Positions 1-6,260 are shown, counted from the stretch's first letter. The stretch is DNA of 7,016 nucleotides from Chloroflexota bacterium (GCA_022563275.1 JADFNR010000149.1:1-7016); one strand, 5' to 3'. Notes: generated by a model from the sequence alone, not told the origin. Numbers and translations: made by a program.

Positions 1-359
1 ACCGGCGCATCCAGGAACTTCGCTCCCTTGAGACCGGCTGCTTCGGCTATTTTCTGTGACGTTGCCGGTCCGCCGGTGCTATGGTCCACCAATATCTGGC
101 CGCTGCGGGCATTTGCAACGATTCCGTCGTCTCCCAGAAAAACATGCTCCACCGTTGGAACGTCAGGAAGGCAAGCCAGCAGGATATCCGTCGCCCCAGT
201 GATTTCGGCGACAGAAGAGGCACCCTTGGCGCCAAGGGCTTCCATCTCCTCCACTTTGCCCCGGCTTCGGTTGTAGACCGTCAGGTCGAAACCTGCTGCG
301 AGCAATGTCTTCGCCATCGGCATGCCAATATCGCCAAGTCCGATGAACCCCACTCTCAT
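1..359 (-). CDS. Beta-hydroxyacid dehydrogenase (3-hydroxyisobutyrate dehydrogenase family), N-terminal part, cut by the left edge
   Basis: This NAD(P)-dependent enzyme family oxidises beta-hydroxyacids such as 3-hydroxyisobutyrate, or reduces tartronate or succinate semialdehydes. About 119 residues are visible; the rest lies beyond base 1. The reading frame starts at ATG 359-357 and stays open to the edge. It shows the Rossmann glycine motif G7-L-G9-D-I-G12 after the first strand, then Y29-N30-R31-S32 at the end of strand 2. In this family an N-R pair there usually favours NADP(H). The substrate-loop signature D92-H-S94-T95-G-G-P follows, and the visible part ends in F-L-D-A-P-V, the start of the family's DAPVSGG segment. 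The catalytic lysine (around residue 170) is outside the window, so activity cannot be judged. A good ribosome site (GAGG, 365-368) lies 5 bases before the ATG. It is transcribed away from the selenoprotein gene. The exact substrate is unknown; glyoxylate/succinic semialdehyde reductase is an alternative. Confidence 0.93.
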   Translation of the reverse strand, partial: MRVGFIGLGDIGMPMAKTLLAAGFDLTVYNRSRGKVEEMEALGAKGASSVAEITGATDILLACLPDVPTVEHVFLGDDGIVANARSGQILVDHSTGGPATSQKIAEAAGLKGAKFLDAP

Positions 360-681
360 GATTACCTCTTCATCAGTAACAGATACCGCCAGAATAGACT
401 CTCTTACCGAAGCTGTCATTCTGTGATTCGACCCTCTGCAATTCCCTTGTCATCAAAAGCAACACCCTAAGCTGCTAAGAAGCTAAATCGGTGTGTCGTT
501 TGTGTTCCGGGTACCTCGGTGGCGTAGGATTGGCGTTGCTTCAGAACTGTGTGGAAGTGCGCCTAGCTCGCTGGTCTTGGCTTTAGATATAGAATGGTGC
601 AGTTGAATCGGTAATCTATCGCTTCTTGGCACATCCACTTCGAGTCCAACATCCCTCAGGCTCAAGCGAAGGGCTTTATTC
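360..681. other. Divergent intergenic region between dehydrogenase and selenoprotein genes
   Basis: These 322 bases lie between two divergent starts and hold no convincing gene. The left end has the dehydrogenase promoter and ribosome site. On the plus strand an AT-rich patch with TAGAAT (590-595) could be a -10 box for the selenoprotein gene, but no good -35 sits 16-18 bases upstream. The leader would be about 80 bases. In the selenoprotein frame the nearest upstream stop is TGA at 604-606, and I see no better start between it and 682. The stretch is less GC-rich than the right half of the window. Confidence 0.5.
391..419 (-). promoter_or_regulatory. Candidate sigma70-type promoter for the dehydrogenase
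   Basis: Read on the minus strand, ATGACA (419-414, 5 of 6 consensus bases) is followed after exactly 17 bases by TATTCT (396-391, 4 of 6). Transcription would start near 384, giving a leader of about 25 bases that contains the GAGG ribosome site. This is assigned by eye from consensus and spacing only. Confidence 0.42.
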
Positions 682-2124
682 ATGGTCCGTTGGGAAGATA
701 TCCATCCAAATGAACAGGCAACTCTAAAGGAGCGGTTGGCTGGAAGATATACGCCGCCCTTTGAACGGACACCTTGGGTTGAAGCTCCGCGATTGATCGA
801 TGCCCGGGTTGCCATCGTGACCACAGCAGCGATCCATCGGTCAGATGACCGGCCATTCACTGGCCACGAGGGAGATTATCGAATCATACCCGGCGATATC
901 GATTATAAAGATCTGGCGATGACCCATTCCAGCACCAATTTTGACCGCAGTGCCTACCAACAAGACGTCAATGTGTGTTTTCCCCTGGACCACCTGAGGA
1001 CCTTGGTTGACCTCCAGGAAATAGGGTCCGTCGCGGATTGGCACTATTCTTTCATGGGATCAACCGCGCCGGAACGGATGGAACCTGCCGCAAGAGAGGT
1101 TTCACAACTCCTTATCGGAGACAGCGTCAATCTTGTCCTCCTCATACCGGTTTGACCCAATTGCACTTACGCCGTGGGCGTGTTGTCGCAGTACATAGAA
1201 AGGGCCGTGAACGACGGCGGCGCCGGCATCGCGACGGTGCAAGTGAGCCTGATCAGGCCGGTTTCAGAAGCGGTGCGGCCGCCTCGAGCAATGTGGGTAC
1301 CATTCCCATTTGGCCGACCATTTGGTCCGCCTGATCGACCAGATATCCAATCGGACGTATTACGCCAAACCTTGGGGCTGGTCGACCAGCCTGCCGCTCC
1401 CGTATTACTTGACTATCCAGACACGCTTATCGACGACATCCCAACTGAGGAGGAGGGTTGGTCCTGCCCCGTGACTTTTCCTAACCCTGAACCAAAGACC
1501 GAGTCAGAATCACTAAAAGCCCAATTGCGCACAGAAGCTCAACTGCTGAGGCCGTGGTTCGACGAGGGCCTCCGCGAACGGGGCCGCACTACCGTCGGGA
1601 CCAGTGGCAAGGGAGCCGATTCCATCGGCGAGATGCTTGAAATATTGGTGGCATTCTCCGCAGACGCCGATATGACGATACCGGATGGCTACGATCACCC
1701 GATGCCCCGGTTGCTTCGTTATCTCACCGCCGATATCCGAGCTTTTTATACCGAGGCAGCAGTCTCAAAACCTGGCTCGAGGTTCCCTATGCCAGAGGAT
1801 CTGGAAGATTGGTTTTTCTTGGCAACCATCGCAGGCGACGTCTTTTACCAGGTCCGCGAGAGGCTCTTGAGTGCGGATATGCTCGTCCTAATGGCTCAAG
1901 GACTGGATGACGCTGAAATCGATAGTCGTTTGGTGCTCATGGCAGGCACGACAACTCAAATGGCCGGCGAGGTCGTTTTTAAACCAAGGATAAGCCGCAA
2001 GCTGCTGCAAGAATCAGTTGAGGCGTTTCAAGCTGGTCTGGTGGGCCGCTTTGCTCGGAGTATCGTTCCGATCGCCATGCGTGACAGGCGCAGTGAACGG
2101 ACGAAATTTACCGTTGCGTCTTGA
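682..2124 (+). CDS. PrdB/GrdB-like selenoprotein (glycine/sarcosine/betaine/D-proline reductase selenoprotein B family), TGA read as Sec158
   Basis: The frame is open from ATG 682 to TGA 2122-2124 (480 residues) except for one TGA at 1153-1155, codon 158. AAGGG (669-673) lies 8 bases before the ATG. Residues 40-157 match the selenoprotein B family: V-A-I-V-T-T, D-R-P-F, a Y-R-x-I-P-G-D segment (66-72), H82-S-S-T-N86-F-D88-R, and Q-D-V-N-V-C-F-P-L-D-H-L. They continue into F-M-G-S, E-P-A-A-R-E and hydrophobic L-V-L-L-I-P-V just before the TGA. After it come P-N-C161 and family text that includes P-P-R-A-M-W-V-P-F-P-F-G-R-P. The active site is therefore U158-x-x-C161. In clostridial PrdB, as I recall, Sec is near residue 152 of a protein of about 26 kDa; this protein adds some 230 C-terminal residues (from about W260-S-C262-P-V) with many predicted helices and no function I recognise. 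No GrdA, GrdC/E or PrdA partner is nearby, so amino-acid reduction is unproven; a thiol/selenol redox role is inferred. No signal peptide is visible, so it is probably cytoplasmic. Confidence 0.88.
1153..1186 (+). promoter_or_regulatory. Sec TGA codon with bacterial SECIS-like hairpin
   Basis: Directly after the in-frame TGA (1153-1155) the mRNA can form a stem ACGCC (1169-1173) / GGCGT (1177-1181) with apical loop GTG (1174-1176). A T-G wobble (1168/1182), an internal loop and an outer AC/GT pair (1165-1166/1185-1186) could extend it. The loop begins 18 bases after the TGA and its first base is G. This agrees with the loose bacterial SECIS rules as I know them: apical loop roughly 16-37 bases after the UGA, an upper stem of at least 4 pairs, and a G among the first two loop bases. 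SelB would bind here to deliver Sec-tRNA. A competing 4-bp pairing, CCCA 1156-1159 with TGGG 1175-1178, is possible. The structure is inferred by eye, not folded. Confidence 0.62.
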
Positions 2125-2421
2125 ACCTCAAATAATGATTTGCGCTTGAGTGCGCCTTGCCCCCAATGTTGGATAGACCACCGGTGTCACCGATTCGATC
2201 GAATGATGATTTACACCATGGCCAGGACAGACAATGACCTGCCTTCTGGATGCGTGCGCAACCCTTAGCTGGATTCAACATTGACGCTGACTCCCGGTGT
2301 TCTCTGACCGTGCGGCTACATCCTATCGTCAGGACCGTGCGATGGATGCGGTGGCGTGGCGGCCGGGTGGGAATCGCCAATGGCAATTCTGCGGGCCGGG
2401 ACGGCTGCGTCGTGCCTTACG
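2125..2421. other. Gene-free stretch between convergent selenoprotein and arrestin-like genes
   Basis: These 297 bases separate the stops of two convergent genes. I find no coding frame with a recognisable protein, no tRNA-like fold and no clear terminator with a T-run. Minor structures are a 4-bp GCGC/GCGC hairpin (2142-2155), a perfect 12-bp palindrome ATTCGATCGAAT (2193-2204), and a 9-bp direct repeat GACCGTGCG (2306-2314 and 2333-2341). None is strong enough to assign a function. Confidence 0.45.
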
Positions 2422-2973
2422 TCAGTAGATGACCCGGACGGCCCGGTGCGCTTTGGCGTCGGGCCCCCACGCCACGTCCGCGCTAACGCGCAATATCCAC
2501 TTGACTTGAGCCTTGCTTGCATGCGGCGGAGACGCGGCTGGAATCCTGATCTTAGCGCTAAGCGTCGTCGTTCCGGCTTCTACCTTTGTGTCCCGCCCGA
2601 AATGGGTTGCTTCAAGGACGTACCGTTGCTGGCGGCCGCTCCCGGAATCAACTTCGGTCCACCGGCCATGCGCCGGCTTGGTATCCCCGGCGTCGTCGTA
2701 CAACCCTGGCGCGTCCCTGACGCGGTCTACCATATAACCGATAAATTCGCTGGACGGGGTTGACCGTTCACTTGCCGGCCTCTCATTCACAAATTCCACG
2801 TGAGACCAGCGCTCTTCACAGATGAGTTCCGCGTGCAGGCCGCGTATATTCACGCGGCGTTTGGCGGCCAGCGTGATCCTTATTTCGATCACCTCGCCCA
2901 GGCCGTACACCCGGTCCTCGAATCCCACGTCGATTTCCAGCGATTTAAACGGGTTCATGATGGTCCCAAGCAT
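2422..2973 (-). CDS. Arrestin-fold protein (Spo0M/Vps26-like), small cytoplasmic
   Basis: The product is about 183 residues, predicted to be a beta-sandwich of arrestin type. The N-terminal half has the family-like pattern F-K-S-L-E-I-D-V, Y-G-L-G-E-V-I-E-I-R-I-T-L and an R-G-L-H-A-E-L-I-C strand (44-52). The C-terminal half has T-T-T-L-S-A-K-I-R-I-P-x(3)-P-P (136-150) and then K-W-I-L-R-V-S-A-D-V-A-W-G-P-D (158-172). That ending, a strand then W-G-P-D, is what I recall from bacterial arrestin-like proteins. Arrestin folds act as scaffolds or regulators; Spo0M affects sporulation in Bacillus, but nothing here points to sporulation. There is no signal peptide or membrane segment. Three starts compete: TTG at 2991, ATG at 2973 (AGGG 8 bases upstream, chosen) and ATG at 2958 (GGGA 5 bases upstream, giving M-N-P-F-K). 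The MFS gene lies 132 bases upstream on the same strand; co-transcription is possible but not shown. Confidence 0.72.
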   Translation of the reverse strand: MLGTIMNPFKSLEIDVGFEDRVYGLGEVIEIRITLAAKRRVNIRGLHAELICEERWSHVEFVNERPASERSTPSSEFIGYMVDRVRDAPGLYDDAGDTKPAHGRWTEVDSGSGRQQRYVLEATHFGRDTKVEAGTTTLSAKIRIPAASPPHASKAQVKWILRVSADVAWGPDAKAHRAVRVIY

Positions 2974-3105
2974 GGTGTTGGCCCTGGTCAATTCCCTGAA
3001 TCAGACACTCCCTAAGCGTTCGGCGTATGGGATGTTTCGGAATGAAAAACGGTCTTCTGAGTGCGCCAACGCCGTTAATGCCGCAGGCCCAGATGAAATA
3101 TTAGT

Positions 3106-4386
3106 CTAGGTCTGGGTAGCTGTGGCTTCTTGCCGGATAAGCTTTGGCGCTCCGCGGCGCACGAATGCGAACCATACGGTGGTCGCCAGGCTGATGCCGG
3201 CCGCGCCCGTGATGGCCACTTCCCAACCCACCTGCCCGGCGGCCAGCGCCAACGGGAAGGCCCCCATAAAATGGAGCCCCGGCGTGAACTGCAGCATCCC
3301 CATCACCCGTCCGCGCACCTCGGGGGGAGTCTCCACCTGGATCATCGTGGTGGCTAGAGGCCAGACCATCCCCACGCCCACCGTTCCTATCAGCATGAAA
3401 AGCACAAAGGTGGCCCAGAACCAATTCGACCAGGCGAACAGCGTAAGCACCACCGTGAAGACCAGCAAACTGAGCAAGAGCGCCCGGTAGACGTGGGCCC
3501 TGCTGATAGCCGGCAGCAGTAGACTGCCCGCCAGCGATCCGATGCCCGAGCCCAATAACAGCACCCCGATCCCCGCCGCGCCGGTCCCGAGGACGTCTTT
3601 GGCCATCGCCGGAACGACCTGCAAATGGGACATGCCGAATCCGCCGAAGGCGCAGGTGATGATGAGCACCGTGAGGACCACTGGATTTTTCTTGACGTAG
3701 ACCACGCCGTCCGCGAAGTTTCTGAAAACGGACTGGGCCGCGGGGGGCAATGACCGGGGAATGGCCCCAATCCTGGATACGAAGACCACACTCACCAAGT
3801 AACATCCGGCGATGCCGAACATGCTCGCCCCCACACCCCAAACCTCGATTATGACCCCGGCCACGGGGGGACCGATCATGCGCCCCACGTGGACGGCCAT
3901 GTTCTGCATCGCCACGGCGTCCAATATCGACCGTTGTTCGACCAGGTCGCCGATCATCGTCATCCTGGCCGGCATGCTCAGGGACTGGACAACACCCATC
4001 AAAAAGGCGGCTGTGTAGACGTGCCAGATGGCCACCGCACCGGTGACCGTGAGGAATGCCAGCGCGGTGACGACTCCGCCCACCGTCGCTTGAGTCGCCA
4101 TCAGTATGTAACGGCGGTCGAACCGGTCTGCGATGACCCCGGCCACCAGTAGGAATGCGACGTTGGGAATACCGTACAGAGTTATGACGAGACCCAGTTG
4201 GGCCGATGAGTCGGTGATCACCAGGACCAGCCAGCCCATCACCATGAACTGCGTGCCTTGGCCCAGTCCTTGGAGGGAACTGCTCAGCCAGTACCAGCGG
4301 AAATTTTTCTGGCGCCAGACCTCGGCCAGCCGGCCCCGGTAGGCCGCGACGCCAGACGCAGCCCGAGTAGTCTCATGAGTTTGCAC
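3106..4386 (-). CDS. MFS exporter, EntS/MFS_3-like (12 TM)
   Basis: This is an integral inner-membrane transporter of about 426 residues, the usual length for a 12-helix MFS protein; proton-driven efflux is inferred from the family. After a short cytoplasmic N-terminus, R-Q-K-N-F-R-W-Y-W-L leads into helix 1. MFS motif A, G83-V-I-A-D87-R-F-D-R-R92, sits in the loop between helices 2 and 3. A loop containing F-R-N-F-A-D-G-V-x-Y-V then separates the two six-helix halves. This layout is typical of the EntS/MFS_3 group (enterobactin, macrolide and other efflux), but the substrate cannot be read from sequence. No ATG lies near the expected N-terminus; the first usable starts are TTG 4389-4387 and GTG 4386-4384 (chosen), with an in-frame TAG just upstream (4398-4396). 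No ribosome site is evident, which fits a very short or leaderless mRNA. The stop is TAG 3108-3106. Confidence 0.9.
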   Translation of the reverse strand: MQTHETTRAASGVAAYRGRLAEVWRQKNFRWYWLSSSLQGLGQGTQFMVMGWLVLVITDSSAQLGLVITLYGIPNVAFLLVAGVIADRFDRRYILMATQATVGGVVTALAFLTVTGAVAIWHVYTAAFLMGVVQSLSMPARMTMIGDLVEQRSILDAVAMQNMAVHVGRMIGPPVAGVIIEVWGVGASMFGIAGCYLVSVVFVSRIGAIPRSLPPAAQSVFRNFADGVVYVKKNPVVLTVLIITCAFGGFGMSHLQVVPAMAKDVLGTGAAGIGVLLLGSGIGSLAGSLLLPAISRAHVYRALLLSLLVFTVVLTLFAWSNWFWATFVLFMLIGTVGVGMVWPLATTMIQVETPPEVRGRVMGMLQFTPGLHFMGAFPLALAAGQVGWEVAITGAAGISLATTVWFAFVRRGAPKLIRQEATATQT

Positions 4387-4401
4387 CAAGCAAGGCTATC
4401 A

Positions 4402-4430
4402 CAGCTAAAGCAAGGTCAGGGCGTTGTCAA
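4402..4430 (-). promoter_or_regulatory. Possible promoter of the MFS gene
   Basis: On the minus strand a perfect -35 TTGACA (4430-4425) is followed after 17 bases by a weak -10, TAGCTG (4407-4402). The predicted start near 4395 would leave only 6-9 bases before the TTG or GTG start codon, consistent with the missing ribosome site. The -10 matches consensus poorly, so this is tentative. Confidence 0.3.
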
Positions 4431-4473
4431 CGGTGGTAATTTCTTTTTGGGAGTGGGTTGTTAGAGATGGCCC

Positions 4474-4496
4474 GCTGACCAGAGGTACGGGTCAGC
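4474..4496. repeat. Inverted repeat, possible operator between divergent MFS and nitroreductase genes
   Basis: GCTGACC (4474-4480) and GGTCAGC (4490-4496) are perfect 7-bp inverted arms around a 9-base spacer, with 16 bases centre to centre. The site lies 17 bases upstream of the nitroreductase -35 box and about 90 bases upstream of the MFS start. Dimeric repressors or activators often bind such a site. It has no T-run on either strand, which argues against a terminator. No regulator gene is in the window. Confidence 0.35.
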
Positions 4497-4512
4497 TGCG
4501 TTCCATGACCCT

Positions 4513-4540
4513 ATGACATCGCGAGGGCGGGCTGTAGAAT
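4513..4540 (+). promoter_or_regulatory. Candidate sigma70-type promoter for the nitroreductase
   Basis: ATGACA (4513-4518) and TAGAAT (4535-4540) each match 5 of 6 consensus bases and are 16 bases apart. A start near 4547 gives a leader of about 30 bases that contains the GGAG ribosome site (4567-4570). Confidence 0.45.
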
Positions 4541-4576
4541 ATCGGATGCCAATCAACACCCACCACGGAGCAAAAC

Positions 4577-5098
4577 ATGGACGTATACCAAGCCATAAAA
4601 TCCCGCAGAACCGTGCGGGATTACAAGCCGGACCCTATTCCTCAAGAGTTGGTCCGGAAGATCCTGCAGGCCGGGCGGTGGGCGCCCAGCTCCAGCAATA
4701 CCCAGAAATGGCACTTCATCGCTGTCCAGGACCGGGATACCCTTACGGCGCTGGGCAAGATCGCCACCCACGGCCCGTTCGTCGGACAGGCCCCGCTGTG
4801 CATCGCGGTGTTGATGGACGACGCGCCCCGGCCCCAATTGGACGCCGGCAGGGCGTTGCAGCAGATGGAGCTGATGGCCTGGTCGGAGGGCGTGGGGATG
4901 TGCTTCGTGGGCGTGCGCGAGGACGACCAGCAAAAAGCGATCAAGGAACTCTTGGGTATCCCGCAAAGTATGGAGCTGATCACCCTGCTGCCCTTCGGCT
5001 ACCGGGCCGACACCCCCGAAGCGCCGGGGACGCCCCGGAAGGCAATGAACGAAATCATCCATTGGGAGCGCTTCGGCGAGACGGCGCAACCCCAGTAG
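4577..5098 (+). CDS. Nitroreductase family protein (small FMN-dependent oxidoreductase)
   Basis: A 173-residue flavoprotein of the nitroreductase fold, usually a dimer that binds FMN and uses NAD(P)H to reduce nitro compounds, quinones or flavins. The FMN phosphate motif S9-R-R11-T-V-R14 lies at the N-terminus and P37-S-S-S-N41-T-Q43-K-W45 forms the second FMN loop. A helix with A-W-S-E-G-V-G-M-C-F-V-G (101-112) corresponds to the family's GLGxxxxG region. G141-Y-R-A is followed by a basic P-R-K (153-155) and H-W-E-R-F (162-166), the usual family ending. It is at the short end of the family, as in one-domain members. The start ATG has GGAG 6 bases upstream. It diverges from the MFS gene and converges on the lactonase gene. 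The natural substrate is unknown; a dehalogenase- or BluB-like specialised role cannot be excluded, although typical BluB is longer. Confidence 0.93.
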   Translation: MDVYQAIKSRRTVRDYKPDPIPQELVRKILQAGRWAPSSSNTQKWHFIAVQDRDTLTALGKIATHGPFVGQAPLCIAVLMDDAPRPQLDAGRALQQMELMAWSEGVGMCFVGVREDDQQKAIKELLGIPQSMELITLLPFGYRADTPEAPGTPRKAMNEIIHWERFGETAQPQ

Positions 5099-5107
5099 AC
5101 CTGAACG

Positions 5108-5121
5108 CCGGCGATGGCCGG
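5108..5121. terminator. Small GC hairpin in the 30-base gap between convergent genes
   Basis: CCGGC (5108-5112), loop GATG, GCCGG (5117-5121) forms a perfect 5-bp stem between the nitroreductase stop (5098) and the lactonase stop (5129). No T-run follows on either strand, so it is not a classical intrinsic terminator. Its central place between two stop codons is the main reason to list it. Confidence 0.28.
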
Positions 5122-5128
5122 TATGGGC

Positions 5129-6190
5129 CTATCCGGGCAGATCGGCAATCAAGACCCACATGGGCAGGCTGCCCACGGCATGGGTCTCCAGGCGGGTCAG
5201 CGCGCCGGATTGCTGATCGACGCTGAAGCCGGTCAGATTGCCCGTCTCCAGGCCGGTCACGTATAGGAAATTCCCTGTTGGGTCCAGGCTGAAGGCCCGG
5301 GGTACCGGGTCGACCTCGGTCCAGCCCGTGGCGGTCAACAACCCTGTCGCTGCGTCGATGGCGAATGAGGCGATGCTGTCGTGGCCCCGGTTCCCCACGT
5401 ATAGATGCGTGCCCGAAGGGTGCATCTGGATCTGAGAGCAAGAGACGTGCCCGGTATAGTCCGCAGGCAAGGTCGTGATGGTCTGGACGGCCCGCAGCGT
5501 CCCCTTTGAACTGTCCAGCGCATACACGGTCACGCTGCCATCCTGCTCGTTGGAGACGTACATCAAGTCCTTGCTGGGGTGGAAGCGGTAGTGCCGGGGG
5601 CCGACTTCCTCCCCCTGACCGACGATCAAGGGGTCGTTGGAAGTCAGGTGGCCGGTCGCCGCGTCGAACCGGTACTGGTAGATGGCGTTCACCGCCTCCT
5701 GCCGGTCCACCGGCAAACGGGCGATCCCGCCGGACCCGTTGGCGATATGCGGCAAGAAGGCGTACCGGTTGGACGGGTCGGTCATGAAACAATGGGCCCC
5801 GGAGCCGGTCTCCAGCCACTCGGCCGCCGCGCCGCCCACCGCTCCGGTCTCATCGATGGGATGGACCGCGCAATGGCCGGCCTGGTAGTAGGCGGAGAGC
5901 ACGTACCGGCCGGTGTGATCGGTGGACAGATAGCACGGCTCGCCGCCCAACTCGACATCCCCGGTGGGCGTGAGGTCGCCGGTTTTTTGATCGATGGCGT
6001 AGCTCGACAAAACAAGTCCGTCACGCCTCCCAACATAGAGCGCGGTGCGTGCGGGATTGAATGTCAGGGGTGCGGGACCGCCGGGTATCTCGACCATACC
6101 ATTAGGCTCAAGACTGCCGGTCTCAGGGTCCATCACGAACCTGACGATCCGGTTATCGCCTTGCAGCGAAACGTACATCTGATACGCCAT
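5129..6190 (-). CDS. 6-phosphogluconolactonase-like seven-bladed beta-propeller (lactonase family)
   Basis: A 353-residue protein of the COG2706/Lactonase type; characterised members hydrolyse 6-phosphogluconolactone in the pentose phosphate pathway, and relatives act on other lactones. Blade repeats recur along the chain as D-x-x-T/S-G-x-L (around 21, 67, 176, 279 and 325), each after a Y-V or F-like strand. Stronger signatures are P198-R-H-Y-R-F-H-P, Y-V-S-N214-E215, L-P-A-D-Y-T-G (241-247), Y-V-G-N267-R-G-H-D-S-I-A and P297-R-A-F-S-L-D-P-T-G-N-F-L. These correspond to the conserved E, R and H positions of the family. No signal peptide is visible, so it is probably cytoplasmic. ATG 6190-6188 is preferred over GTG 6196 because GGGAGGAG (6203-6196) stands 5 bases before the ATG but overlaps the GTG. 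Stop TAG is at 5131-5129. No other pentose phosphate gene is nearby, so the physiological substrate is open. Confidence 0.92.
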   Translation of the reverse strand: MAYQMYVSLQGDNRIVRFVMDPETGSLEPNGMVEIPGGPAPLTFNPARTALYVGRRDGLVLSSYAIDQKTGDLTPTGDVELGGEPCYLSTDHTGRYVLSAYYQAGHCAVHPIDETGAVGGAAAEWLETGSGAHCFMTDPSNRYAFLPHIANGSGGIARLPVDRQEAVNAIYQYRFDAATGHLTSNDPLIVGQGEEVGPRHYRFHPSKDLMYVSNEQDGSVTVYALDSSKGTLRAVQTITTLPADYTGHVSCSQIQMHPSGTHLYVGNRGHDSIASFAIDAATGLLTATGWTEVDPVPRAFSLDPTGNFLYVTGLETGNLTGFSVDQQSGALTRLETHAVGSLPMWVLIADLPG

Positions 6191-6220
6191 AACCACTCCT
6201 CCCGTGGGGCTGGTCCGGCG

Positions 6221-6249
6221 ATATTACACAAAATTCCCGGCACAGGCAA
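6221..6249 (-). promoter_or_regulatory. Candidate promoter of the lactonase gene
   Basis: On the minus strand TTGCCT (6249-6244) and TAATAT (6226-6221) each match 4 of 6 consensus bases with 17 bases between them. The predicted start near 6214 gives a leader of about 24 bases carrying the strong GGGAGGAG ribosome site. It lies back to back with the TATAAT box of the GH114 gene. Confidence 0.4.
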
Positions 6250-6260
6250 AATCCGATGGC

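Noticed and set aside
483..860. Minus-strand open frame of 125 codons overlapping the selenoprotein start
   Set aside because: It is antisense to conserved selenoprotein coding sequence and its product shows no family pattern.
1153..1155. Nonsense mutation making a pseudogene
   Set aside because: The TGA falls exactly on the family's Sec/Cys site, a SECIS-like hairpin follows, and the rest of the frame is intact with no other lesion. Sequencing error cannot be fully excluded.
1174..2124. Separate GTG-started gene for the downstream part of the selenoprotein
   Set aside because: It starts mid-domain 7 codons after the Sec position with no ribosome site, and the conserved domain continues across the TGA.
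2306..2341. 9-bp direct repeat GACCGTGCG, two copies 27 bases apart
   Set aside because: Two short copies in a GC-rich region are expected by chance; there is no third copy or spacer pattern to suggest CRISPR or iterons.
2108..2386. Minus-strand 92-codon frame in the gene-free gap
   Set aside because: It has no recognisable motif, no clear ribosome site, and an irregular composition; it is most likely chance.
2395..2424. Stop TGA of the arrestin-like gene as a second Sec codon
   Set aside because: The protein already ends at the natural end of the fold, and the frame beyond it is low-complexity and Arg-rich with no redox motif.
3044..3076. Terminator after the MFS gene (AACGG/CCGTT stem followed by TTTTT on the minus strand)
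   Set aside because: The stem is only 5 pairs with a loop of about 19 bases, too weak to call.
4513..5226. Long plus-strand frame and an antisense frame over the nitroreductase gene
   Set aside because: Both are shadow frames of the GC-rich nitroreductase coding sequence, which has clear FMN motifs and a ribosome site in another frame.
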